This document shows positions 1-10,464 of a stretch of 64,000 bases of DNA, one piece after another. Origin of the DNA: Alisma plantago-aquatica (lineage: Eukaryota > Streptophyta > Magnoliopsida > Alismatales > Alismataceae). The stretch spans positions 300,060,558 through 300,124,557 of the forward strand of contig OY856409.1 of the NCBI GenBank assembly GCA_963693085.1, in the 5' to 3' direction. The position numbers and the translations under genes are program-made. The notes beneath the pieces are model-generated. The model did not search any database, was not told where the DNA came from, and worked only from the letters and a program-made list of their open reading frames with translations. Position 1 is the first letter of the stretch. Each line of letters starts with the position of its first letter.

Positions 1-68
1 TTTGACTCTACTTTGTGGATCTCATTTTCAAAATCTTTTTTATTTCAGGTACAATCGAGGTGTAGTGC

Positions 69-1755
69 ATGCACCGTTCAGATAGCCCCGGACTAGCAAC
101 GAGCTTTGATCCCGAGATAGACAGAGCCTTTCATCGTCAGATCAGAGAAAATCAAGCAAGGATGGCTCAAGAAGAAGAGGTAGCCTGAAGGGTGGCTCAA
201 GCCATCAATGCATAGAGAGAGAGGCTCATGCAAGAAGCCAGGGCTGCAGTTCAATAGGAAATCCTAGCAGCACAAGCAGCTGAACTACAAAAGGATCTTA
301 GAGAGTTCTCAATCCTGAAAGTTGTGAATGTTCATCATCCAGTGCAAACTCCTCCTATCAATGCTACTAATTTCGAGATAAGAGCGCATTGGATCACCCT
401 TCTTCAAAATAACCCTTTGTATGGCAGCAAGGAGAAGATAGCCAAGAACATCTTCTGAGATTTATTGATCTATGTGCCATGAAAAAATAAAATGGAGTCA
501 CAGATGATTCCATTAGACTTTGTCTCTTCAAGTATTCCCTTGCTGATAGAGCCATAAGTTGGTACAATTCGTTACAAAGTGAAATACCCATCACCACCTG
601 GGAACAACTCCAAAATGTGTTTCTAGAAAAGTTCTACCATCCATCTCTCACTTATGAAATTAGAGGGTGAATAACAAATTTCACTCAAGTTCCTGGAGAA
701 ACCCTTAGTGAAGCTTGGGATAGATACAAAGAACTTCTGCGTAAGTGTCCACACCACGGAATTCCCAAGAACCAACTCATTGAGATTTTCTATAGGGGTG
801 TGGATGATGATATTAAGAGATTCCTAGATTCGTTGTCTGGGGGAAACTTCATGCGCCAAAGTTATGACAGCGCATAGAGAGTCGTCACCCTGGGAGAAGA
901 AAATCAAGCCAATTGGGGTAGATCTGTAGGTAAAGGAGTTTTGAAAGTAGCTATGGTCGAAGCTACTCCCGAGTACAAATCTATCACTGAAACCTTAAAA
1001 CTCTTAGTTGCCAAGAAAGACCATATTGAATCATCTCTTGTTGTCATTGGAAGAGGACGTTCACCCACTCAACAACCAGAACAAGTCAAGTCTGCTTCCC
1101 TGTTCTGTGAAGCATGTAAAGGAACTGATCATTCCACCTTATCATGTAATGTTCTTTACGATGTTGTTCTGAGCAACGTATGTGTCCAAGGAGATAATGG
1201 CCAAATGGGAAATCTTAACGCTATTAATACCATCCCTGGTCAAAGTTATTACAATCCGAATCAGAATAAGAATCATCCAGATTTTCAATATGGAAACCCC
1301 TCTGGAGCAGTAAACTCACATCGATTTGGTTCGAACAATCAGCCACGAGGCCCACGAGGGTTCCAGTACAATCAACAATAGAATTTTGAAAATCAAGGAA
1401 ATTTCAAGGGAAACTTTCAGAATAGGAACTTCAATAATTATCAAAACAATTTCCAGTACCAGAGTCTTAACCAAGTTCCTTATCAACAACAAGGACAACA
1501 AGCAAATCCCATATCACCTTATGACAAGCTATCAGCCATTGAAAAGATGTTGCAAACTCAGCAAACTATGATAGCTAACCAACAAGCTCAATAGAAGGCT
1601 ATCGAATCCCAACTAGCTCAACTTGCAGCTAGCATCAAGTCACCAACCTAGGTTTTTGCTGACCAACCCGAGAATAATCCTAAGCATATTGAATAATTAA
1701 AGGCAGTCACCACCAGATCAGGAAAAGACTATTATGATCCTCCTATCAAGACACG
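69..1755 (+). pseudogene. gag: Athila-like gag (nucleocapsid) pseudogene
   Basis: Encodes the structural protein that would form the retrotransposon particle and package its RNA. The ATG at 69 opens a frame that runs to a stop at 456; the next base begins a second frame that carries the rest of gag. The conserved capsid region lies at about 460-900, with the segments NGVTDDSIRLCLFKYSL and WEQLQNVFLEKFYHPSLTYE. A CCHC zinc knuckle, CEACKGTDHSTLSC, lies at about 1111-1152. The C-terminal part is rich in Asn, Gln and Gly, as in Athila gags. In-frame stops occur early, for example in the Glu/Ala-rich N-terminus (about 186, 211, 255) and near 670, 876 and 1379. It runs directly into the protease. 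The assignment is secure and the product would not be functional. Confidence 0.85.
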
Positions 1756-1756
1756 T

Positions 1757-2560
1757 GTGATTGTTACAGACGAAGATGAACCTGTGATTGTCCAAGACTC
1801 AACAACACCGGAGTCTCAACCTAAAGAACTAGTAACTGCTGATAAAACAGACAAGGAAAGTCCTGAGAAACCTATTGATGAAGAAACTGAAACTCCAGAA
1901 CCTGATTTCCCTGTATATAAGCCTCGTATTCCTTTCCCAGCTCGTCTAAGGCAAACCAAGCTGGATACTCATTTCAATAAGTTCAAAGAAGCTATGAAGA
2001 AGCTTCATGTTGATATCCCTTTTCTCGATGCTCTAGCTGAGATACCAGCCTGGACTAAGTACTTAAAGTCACTTCTTACAAGGAAGTATATAACTGAAGA
2101 GTATGAGACAGTAAAATTGGAGACAACTACATCTGATATCATTTTGAACAAGATGCCCAAGAAACAAAAAGACCTGAGATCCTTTGGAATTTCATGTCAC
2201 ATTGGTGACTCATCATTCAAGAAAGGATTGGTAGATCTCGACGCAAGCATCTCTATTATGCCGCTTAGCCTGTGCAAAAGACTAGGGTTTGCAGAATTGC
2301 TTCCAACGGGCATGACCATATAGCTTGCAGATAATTCGGTAACTCTTCCCATGGGAATCATCGAAGATGTCCCAGTCAAAGTGGGAAAGGACACTTATGT
2401 CCCGTGTGATTTTGTCATCATGGACATTAAAGAAGATGCCAGATATCCTCTCATCTTTGGTCGTCCGTTCCTCACCACTGCAAGACCCTAATTGATGTTG
2501 AAGTTGGTACCTTACTGCTCAGGTTAGGCAAAGAAACTCTCGAATTTAAAGTTTTTGAAA
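1757..2560 (+). pseudogene. Athila-like aspartic protease region, frameshifted
   Basis: Protease part of the gag-pol polyprotein, which would cut the polyprotein in the particle. An acidic linker at 1757-1900 leads to the core. The active-site segment reads LVDLDASISIMPLSLCKRLG, where the family usually has D-L-G-A-S; Gly is replaced by Asp, so the site is probably inactive. The downstream strands KVGKDTYVPCDFVIMDIKED and FGRPFLTTAR are typical. There is a stop at 2321-2323. A single-base frameshift near 2490, inside the segment after FGRPFLTTAR, moves the reading into the frame used by RT and integrase. Confidence 0.82.
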
Positions 2561-2562
2561 GT

Positions 2563-4380
2563 ATGAGAAGACCAAGTATGCAAGAAGAAGTCTATCTGAT
2601 TGACTGCATTGAGAAAATGTCACTTCTGACTCAAGAGCATCGTGAATCAGACGATCCTTTAGAAGTTGCCCTAACGAACCCATCAGTTGATGAACCAATT
2701 GACGAACAAGTAAAGGATTGCATTGAATCCCTCGACTCTGCTAAAGAAGATGTTGAAGCCACTAGTGAAGAACTCAAAGCTATGGAAATTATAGAAGAAA
2801 CATGTGAAAACCCATAGGCTCCCGAAATGAAGCCCCTGCCTGAGGGACTGAAGTACGTGTTTTTAGACGATCTCAAAGTTTGCCCAGTTATTATAAATTG
2901 TGATCTAACAGCTGAACAAGAAGATAAACTCCTGAAGGAATTAAGGGAAAGAAAGAAAGCCATCGGTTATAAAATGAGTGACCTCACTGGGGTCAGTCAA
3001 GCGTTGTGTATGTATAAGATCCCTATGATGGAAGATCACAAGCGTACTATTGGGCATCAACAGAAATTGAATCCAAATATGAAGGAAGTGGTCCGTCGCG
3101 AGGTCATTAAACTACTCACAGCTGGAATAATCTATCTGATATCAGATTCGCCATGGGTGAGCCCAGTGCATGTAGTCCCGAAGAAAGGTGGAACAACTAT
3201 TATATGAAATGAAAACAATGAACTCATCCCCACTCAAACAGTCACAGGGTGGAGGATGTGCATAGATTATAGAAAATTAAACAAGGCAACTCAAAAAGAT
3301 CATTTTTCAATGCCTTTCCTTGATCAAGTCCTAGAAAGGTTGGCTCGCCAAGAATATTTGTGTTATCTTGACAGTTACTCTGGATTCTATCAAATACACA
3401 TACACCCCGATGACCAAGAGAAAACAACGTTTACCTGCCCATTCAGAACATGAGCATTTAAAAGAATGTTGTTTGGTCTCTGTAATGCACCCGCAACTTT
3501 TCAATGTTGCATGGATGCCATATCCGCTGGTCTTACTGAAACAATTATGGAGGTTTTCATGGATGATTTTGCTGTATACGGAGATTCATTCGATTCATAT
3601 TTAAAGCACCTCTCCCTGGTCCTCAAACGATGTGAAGAAGCTCATCTTGTGATCAACTGGGAGAAGTGTCATTTTATGGTAAAGGAAGGCATTGTCCTGG
3701 GCCATAGGGTCAGTAATCGAGGTATTGAAGTAGATAAGGCCAAGATTGAAGCGATTTCTAAATTGGCTATTCCAACAAATGTAAAATAAGTTTGTGCTTT
3801 CCTAGGTCATGCAGGATTTTATAGAAGATTCATAAAGGCCTTTTCAAAGATAACCAAACCAATGACAAATTTGTTACTAAAATATGTTGAATTCAATTTT
3901 GACGAAGAATGTGTCAAAAGATTCAACACGCTAAAGAAGGCTCTCACAACCAAACCCATCATTAGAGCTCCCGATTGGGACCACCCTTTTGAAATCATGT
4001 GTGATGCAAACGATTATGATGTGGGTGTTGTCTTGGGCCAATGTATAGAAAAGAAACATTATGTGATCTATTATGCATTGAAGACACTCGATGAAGCTTA
4101 AAGGAATTATGCTACTACTGAGAAAGAACTTCTGGAAGTCGAGTATGCCTTTGACAAGTTCAGATCCTACCTAGTTGGTTCAAAGGTCATTGTCTACATA
4201 GATCACGCTGCCATTCGTTACCTTCTAGCAAAGAAAGATGCAAAACCTAGATTAATAAGATGGATTCTCCTTCTGTAAGGATTTGATTTAGAGATAAGAG
4301 ATAAAAAGAGTACATAGAATGTTGTAGCAGACCACCTCAGTTGCATCCACACTCTGTATACTGAGAAGATTTCGATCAAT
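2563..4380 (+). pseudogene. pol: Athila-like reverse transcriptase and RNase H
   Basis: Copies the element RNA into DNA and removes the RNA strand. All of this sits in one frame, interrupted only by stops (2815, 3205, 3451, 3787, 4099 and two more before 4320). RT landmarks are the entry motif SPWVSPVHVVPKKGG at about 3150-3192, CIDYRKLNKAT at about 3259, the FGLCNAPATFQ segment at about 3469, and the catalytic VFMDDFAVYG at about 3553, so both Asp residues of the YxDD-like box remain. RNase H follows from about 3860, with [37 protein letters not shown] and the C-terminal NVVADHLS at about 4321. The missing base changes are mostly single substitutions. Confidence 0.9.
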
Positions 4381-4404
4381 GAATCCCTGCCAGATGATCA
4401 ACTA

Positions 4405-5721
4405 ATGACGGTCTCAGAAGATGTACCGTGGTACTCAGATTTTGTGAACTACCTTGTTGTTGGGGTTATCCATCCTCAATGCACCAGAAATGCACTGAAG
4501 AAATTTATGCACGATGTGAAACAATATCATTGGGATGAGACGTATCTTTTTAAGCTATGTGTTGATGGTCTTTACATACGATGTATCTCTGAGGAAGAAA
4601 CCAAACTCATTCTAGAGCACTGCCACTCTGGCCCAGTTGGAGGCCACATGTGTTCTAAGAAGACTACGATAAAGGTTTTGCAATGTGGATTCTTTTGTCC
4701 AACCATATCCAAGGACTCCTATGACTTTGTTCTATCATGTGACAAATGTCAAAGAACAGGTAACATTACGAAGAGAGATGAGATGCCACTTAAGTTGTGG
4801 CAAGAAATTGAAATATTTGATGTTTGGGGTGTGGACTACATGGGGCCATTCCCATCTTCTTACGGATTTACTTACATCCTAGTAGAGGTTGATTACGTCT
4901 CAAAATGGGTTGAAGCTATACCAACCGCCACTAGTGATTCCAAACCCATCATCAAATTATTCAAAGATATTATTTTCCCCCATTTCGGAGTACCACGAAC
5001 CGTAATATCTGGCGAAGGGTCTCACTTCCTTGAAAGAAGCTTTGAAGCTTTGCTGAGAAAATATGGTGTAACACATAAAGTAGCCTCGCCATACCATCCA
5101 AAAATGAGTGGACATGTAGAGGTTTTTAACCACCAACTCAAGGCTATTTTGGAAAAAACTGTAGGCCACAATCGAAAGGATTGGTCAGTGAAAATCAACG
5201 ACGCTCTATGGGCCTATTGAATTGCTTATAAAACTCCCCTCGGGACTACACCCTTTCGATTAATATATGGAAAAGCTTGCCACCTTCTAGTCGAATTGGA
5301 ACACAAAGCATGGTGGGTAATTAAATAACTAAATTTTAACATGAAGAAAGTAGGCCAAGCCAGGATTCTGCAACTTCAAGAGCTAGATGAACTCAGGATG
5401 ACAGCTTACGAGAATGCATGAATCTACAAAGAACACACCAAACTTTGGCATGATGGTCATTTAAAAAGAAAAGGCATACAAGTGGGAGACCAAGTTCTGT
5501 TGTTTAACTCAAGATTGAAGTTATTCCCAGGAAAACTCCGCTCCCACTGGTCTGGACCGTACATTTTTAAAAGCATCTCCCCACATGATGCTTTCTCTTT
5601 ATGGAGTGAAAAATCGGGTGAATTTGTGGCGAACGACCAACGCTTGAAAAGATATTTCACCACAGCAGATACGAGCACTGAAGAAATAATAGATCTCTCC
5701 AATCCAAAGGAACCACCGTGA
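4405..5721 (+). pseudogene. Athila-like integrase
   Basis: Inserts the DNA copy into the host chromosome. The N-terminal HHCC zinc domain is complete (HCHSGPVGGH at about 4618, then CDKCQ at about 4740). The catalytic core has the first Asp in WGVDYMGPF (about 4828) and the Glu in HVEVFNHQL (about 5113). The second catalytic Asp, expected after VIS at about 5008, is replaced: the sequence reads VISGEGSHF. The frame is open from 4405 to a stop at 5218, then resumes with more stops to a terminal TGA at 5719. The C-terminal part (about 5482-5640) has the basic, Trp-containing fold typical of Ty3 integrase tails. No chromodomain is present, consistent with Athila. Confidence 0.9.
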
Positions 5722-7270
5722 AGTCGAAGATATCAAGTCGAGCCATCGACATATAACAAAGGCGCTCGTCGGGAGGCAACCCAATAAATAAATTCGTATT
5801 TAGTTTTCAATTTTGAATTAGAAATTTTTCCTTAATCTTGTTTTCACCTTTTAGATAATTTTGCACCAAATAAAATTCGCATCGCGAGATGCTATCTTGA
5901 GTTCTCATTAATCTTTCTTTAGATTTTTTTTTAGATAAGAGGATGCGCACTGACTAGAACGCTACCACATCTGGTGGTTAATCTGGCATGAACTTCCCCC
6001 TCCATCTTGGATTTAGGGTTTGCTCGAGACGAGCAAATCTCTAAGTTCGGGGTGGAGGGTGGGTGGTACGTACCTCACTTCCCACCTACACCCATCCTTT
6101 TCATACTTAAGTTTTCTCTGTCACATTCTTGATAAAATTTTCAAAATTTCAAAAATTTTAAAGTTTTACAAAGAATTTGAACAGATATTTGATGAATTTT
6201 TGACACTTCCTATTTCATAAAAAATCACTAACTAAACTGCTATTCATTTTGAATCATTATATCCTCCTTATTCGAAGTAAATCCTCAAAAGGACCATTTT
6301 TTTGAAACAAGCCTTTTGATTGAAATCATCTTGTGAAGCTTATGATTCCTAACATCATGATACTTATGCAAAAATGATAAGTGTATGTCGAGATGATAGG
6401 GATCAAACACGTCGTTCTTCCTATCTGACTAGTGGAACAATAACATGGAATCTCCACTGGATCCTCATCAAGTCATTATTTGAGCAGAGTATGATAAAGA
6501 GAACAACCCGGTGTACTAAATTGTAAATCAAGTTGCATTCTGATCTGAACTCTCTTCTACATTTCTTCTACCATCTTCGTATCCCTCCATTCACCAAAAG
6601 AAACAAAAATAACCAAAATAGTGCCAAACCCTAAGTTCGGGGTGGCACGTCACTTCCCTCTATATCCGCTTCTTCCATACCTCTAATAGATAAATAGGGG
6701 CGTACCACCAAAAATGCAATCTCGAGTCGAATAGAGGAGAGATTTGCAAACAAAAAAAGATGCCAAAGCGCACACAAAAAGAAATGCAATCTCGAGTCGA
6801 ATAGAGGAGAGATTCGCACACAAAAAATGCAATTAATGAAATTGCAAAGCAAATAAAAAGAAAATCTCGAGTTGAATAGAGGAGATATTTACTTCTTCCT
6901 TCCACACCACCATTCACTCCATTTTCTACCTAACGGCACAAAGCATGCCCCCACTATCCTGAAAAATACCAGTGTCAGATTAGATGCACACTTGTTGTTC
7001 TGTGGGTGTCTCTGACTCTTACAAAACTCTTTGACATACTTGTTGGAAAAAGTGAGGAGGAAGTGATTTTGGAAAATGAACTCAGGAACGAAGATATGGT
7101 AAGATGTGTTTAGTGGTCTCAGGAGGTTGAGATACTGAGTCATACTGAGCAGAAAGAAAACAATCGTGATGTGAAGAGGAGGCAATCACACGAATTGAAA
7201 GTATTCATTTGGCGACTGTTTCAGATTTTGTGTTACTCGAGGATGAGCAACGTTTAAGTTTGGGCTATTT
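5722..7270 (+). other. Athila element 1, 3' non-coding region and polypurine tract
   Basis: No open frame that I can support. It begins with a conserved-looking GGGAGGCAACCCA block at about 5774. A first CTCGAGACGAGCAA plus AAGTTCGGGG signal lies at about 6022-6053. Three imperfect direct repeats share CTCGAGTCGAATAGAGGAGA (6721, 6791) and a diverged form (6865), about 70-74 bp apart. A related block occurs in element 3 near 21309. The region ends with ACTCGAGGATGAGCAA and TTTAAGTTTGGGCTATTT at 7233-7270, the polypurine tract that primes plus-strand synthesis just before the LTR. Athila relatives sometimes carry an env-like ORF here; none is visible in this copy. Confidence 0.75.
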
Positions 7271-7559
7271 TGATTAATGTATATTCATCATGGAATTCAA
7301 TTACCATCTTGGGTCAATTTCAACTCAACACATCCAATTTCACTCATTAAATATCAAATCATCATAAAATGCAATATTTCATAAATTGATTCAATTGTCA
7401 AGGTTCTTAACTGAGTTTATGTTAATTTGATGCAAGCCTCGATAAGGTTGAACAATCAGATGGTTCCCACCTTCTCTCACCCTCGGTTTCAACCATTCGG
7501 TCTGACTAAAGAGTTTCAATCATTCGGTCTCACTAAATGATCTAGCCATCATGTCTTAA

Positions 7560-8880
7560 CCAATCGTTTTCATCCATTCGGACTCAAGACCGAATGGACA
7601 TATCTACATCAAAATCGTTTGGACATCGCACGGTTTCAGACCGTTTGGGCGCCAAGGTTACAAGACCGATCAGCCGTGAAGACCGTTTAGACGCGAAGAC
7701 CGTTTGGTCGAATGATCGAAACCGAATGGACTTTTTCACATCAAGACCGTTTGAAGAGATTCGGTCTGCAAGACCGTTTGAAGAGATTCAGTCGGTGAGA
7801 TCATTTGAAGAGACTCAGTCTGAAAGATCGTTTGAGTAAATCCGGTCTACGAGACCGTTTGAGCAACTCCGATCTGTGTGACCGTTTAACGCAGCTACGT
7901 GCAAACCGTTCAATGTTCGAAACCGTTTGAGGACATGCACATACTAAACCATTTGGAGCCTCTACGTGAAGACCGTTTGCTTAATCATGCAAGACCGAAT
8001 ACAGTAGCGAGACCGTTTGGTACTCTTGGCTGTGAGACCGTTTGCCTATCATTTGCCCAAAACCATTTGCCAATGCACGAGCATGAGTCCACATGCATTC
8101 AAGACCGTTTGCTGCTATCAGAATCAAACTGTTTGATGATTAAACAGTTTGCAAACTGTTTTCCAGATACATGTGAAGAACCAAATGGATAAGCTGCTGA
8201 TTAGCTAGGCATGAAGACCGTTTGAGCAAGATTCCTTGTAAACAATTTGCTGTAGTTAATGAAGAATGAATGAAAGATCACGTGAATAATGTTTGATCAG
8301 CATGCATGCAAACCGGATGCAAAAGCAAATTGCAGGAGACTGAATGGGTATGTATACGTGAAAGACCAACAGGAAAAGTCAAAACCAAGCTACAGACCAT
8401 TTGCTTATTATTGGAATATGAAGACCGAATGAGCACGATGCGAATGAGCTGTCCGCGTATGAAAACAGAATTAATGGTTCACGTGGAGAACATTGGGCAG
8501 CTGAATGCATAAAGACTAATCAGATAAATTGCATGCACTAGTATCGCATGATTGATAAACCGTTTGAACTGTGGCTTGCATAGATCGTTTGATCGGAAGT
8601 TCAAAACCGAACGGATCAGCAAGACCGAATGGCCAATTGCTAGTACGAAACCGAATGGCCACTTGCTGAAGTGAAGACCGTATGCCAAGACCAAATGCCC
8701 AAACCGAATAAGCATGCACATGCAAACCGAGAACAATACCCACGTGAAGACATGTTGGTTGAATAGAAGATCGTTTGGATTAAATACATGGAGACCGAAT
8801 GGCCTTAGCGTGAAATCGTTTGCTGCAAACCGAATTGAGCAAACTAAATGGAGAGTAAAATGCAAACCGTTTGGATAAGA
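7560..8880 (+). repeat. ACCGTTTG / ACCGAATGG motif array in LTR U3
   Basis: A dense, mostly same-orientation array of ACCGTTTG and ACCGAATGG, with CpG-decayed forms such as ACCATTTG and ATCGTTTG. I counted about 29 ACCG on the plus strand between 7621 and 8880. Part of it is a strict tandem array: the core GACCGTTTGAAG or a variant begins at 7745, 7772, 7799, 7826, 7853 and 7880, exactly 27 bp apart, with an inverted GGTC/AGTC in each of the first few units. Outside this block, spacing is irregular (about 20-45 bp). The short ORFs that cross it have repeat-driven composition and are not genes. Confidence 0.9.
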
Positions 8881-8929
8881 TATTTTCGGATCGGAAGCAC
8901 ACCAAAAACATGAGGGTCAGCCCAGTGCC

Positions 8930-8937
8930 TATAAATA
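8930..8937 (+). promoter_or_regulatory. TATA box of Athila-like LTR 1
   Basis: TATAAATA inside GTGCCTATAAATAGGACC, about 50 bp after the last ACCG motif. The start of R is expected about 30 bp downstream, near 8965. The position, with repeats upstream and CT-rich leader downstream, fits a plant LTR promoter. Confidence 0.75.
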
Positions 8938-9499
8938 GGACCAGCAAGGTCCCCATTTGAGGCATCGGTTCCAGGTCGCCAAAAGGATGTATGTACACAG
9001 GTCCGATCCAAATCCAGTGCAGTCCACGCTAGTCTCATTCCGCCTACTTCCCGTGTTGCAACTAAGAAGGCTGAGGAGAGAAGGAAGATGGAACGAGGGA
9101 GACTGCCTGGTCTGTCTTGCTAACTCTCGTTCGCATCTAGATTTGCTCTGACACGACATAGAAGTCTGTATCTTCTTCACCGAGCTGTGACTACCTTCTG
9201 CACCGAGTTCATGGTGTATTTCTCTCTCTTTCTTATTATTCTTGTTTCTCGCATCATGATCGAGTCGTACCTTTTCGCTGGGGTGCGGGGACTAGCTCCG
9301 CTGCCCATGCAATCATGTTCTTTTATTAAACTTTCTATGGCAATGTATATAACTTTCCATTTCGTTGTTAATTGGTACGTTCGTAGTTGATTATCTACTT
9401 ACTTTCATCTTGTTCTCTCTTATATTGTGAAATCTTCTATATGTGGAATAGAATGGCGGTTTACAAAGTTCGATTCTTTGACGAGAACTTCTGATAAGA

Positions 9500-9955
9500 T
9501 TCCTTGAGATCGTAAGTTATGATCCATGAGGGGATGCGACATCTAGCCTACGGTGACGCTTCTGTGGTCTAAACATCCCTCAGGGAGGACCATAGCTTTA
9601 GTTGGATTTTGTATCGTCTTTGTTTATCGTCGATGTTAGTTTGTAGATCTATCACCTGCTTGCTTATCGATTAATGTGGTTGACTCCCAAACTAGAAATA
9701 GAATGGGATTTCTTTAAGGTCGTAAGTGTATGATCCGTGAGGGGACGAGCCATCTAGCCTTCGGTGATGCTTCTGTGTGCCTAACGCCTGTATAAGGGGC
9801 TCACAACCTTCGTTGGATTTATGTATCTTTGGAGCCGTAGTAAGTGATCTGGTTGGTGACGAGACATTTGATGCCTAAGGTGATGCTTACGCGAACCTAA
9901 CGCCTATACGGGGGGTTTTGCAGCAGCTCTATTTGGATTGTTATATCTTGCCTGG
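9500..9955 (+). repeat. Three degenerate repeats in U5 of LTR 1
   Basis: Two clear copies share ATGATCC-TGAGGGGA, CATCTAGCCT-CGGTGA-GCTTCTGTG and GTTGGATTT (about 9508-9618 and 9720-9825). A third, more diverged copy (about 9846-9950) keeps GTGATGCTTACG, CCTAACGCCTATACGGGG and TTTGGATTGT. Spacing is about 212 and 125 bp. No coding capacity; function unknown. Confidence 0.65.
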
Positions 9956-10464
9956 ATTATTTACGATCGAATGTGTTTGCATGTGTAGTGGTGGTGAAAC
10001 ATGATACCATCCCAGCGATTCCATATCATTGATCTAAATCCAACTTTAATTCAGCTTTTACTTTCTTGCAATTAGTTTAGTTAACCTCAAATCAACCAAT
10101 CGTTTTAAATATTAGTTTGACTTGAGCTAGGTTTGACTGACAAAGATTCTTTAAAATGTTGTCCTTTGGGTTCGATCCTTAACTATACTGTGATAAGACT
10201 CATCTGCTTGTGGGTGGAATTATTGCACTTTGGTTTTGGTAAAAGCTTGGGGATTTCAACCCCGAGTGAGTTTGTTAGTGCGATAAAATCCCACATCAAT
10301 AACATATCATTTCATGGATGCAGACTTGTTGATAGTACAAAAAAACAAAGGGGCATACAAAGATCGATATAAAGTCTCTCATCAACACGGGGATCATGGC
10401 GCAGAAAGAAAATAAACTCTTATATAAATAAAGTTGCTCCAAGACGCTCCTCCCCCTCCTAGAA

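Larger units (their letters stand above)
1..10309 (+). mobile_element. Athila-like Ty3/gypsy element 1, 5' end outside window
   Basis: LTR retrotransposon read on the plus strand. The order is leader, gag (from 69), aspartic protease, RT, RNase H, integrase (to 5721), a 1.5 kb non-coding 3' part, polypurine tract, and a 3' LTR from 7271. The order RT-RNase H-integrase is Ty3/gypsy. The gag style, the non-coding block with GGGAGGCAACCCA at about 5774 and the tract before the LTR resemble Athila-group elements. The gag-pol frame changes twice (near 456 and near 2490) and otherwise contains only in-frame stops, so the copy is dead but not ancient. The 5' LTR and primer site lie left of the window. 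The right end is placed at an ATATCA at 10309; 10298 is an alternative. Confidence 0.88.
7271..10309 (+). mobile_element. 3' LTR of Athila-like element 1 (about 3.0 kb)
   Basis: Starts TGATTAATGTATATTCATCA straight after the polypurine tract. U3 contains the ACCG array (7560-8880) and a TATA box at 8930. R/U5 holds CT-rich sequence, a GGGGACTAGCTCCGCTGCCC block (about 9288) that has a counterpart in the LTR of element 3 near 22499, and three degenerate repeats. The U5 sequence with GGGTTCGATCC at about 10168 is Athila-like. The end is placed at 10309 because it closes with ATATCA; without the other LTR this is tentative. Much of its unusual length is the array. Confidence 0.75.

Noticed and set aside
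6631..7185. Minus-strand ORFs of 73-98 codons in the Athila 3' region
   Set aside because: They are driven by the three direct repeats and low-complexity sequence. No env-like signal or membrane pattern that I can support.
7745..7906. CRISPR-like array (regular 27-bp spacing)
   Set aside because: The unit is a direct tandem repeat without unique spacers, in a plant LTR, and no cas genes are present.
7594..8192. ORFs of 81 and 97 codons across the ACCGTTTG array
   Set aside because: Their composition follows the repeat unit, there is no domain, and they lie in LTR U3 upstream of the TATA box.
10310..10464. Primer-binding site for unit 2 near ATCATGGCGCAG (about 10392)
   Set aside because: It is about 85 bases from the LTR 1 end and does not match a known tRNA 3' end beyond a few bases.
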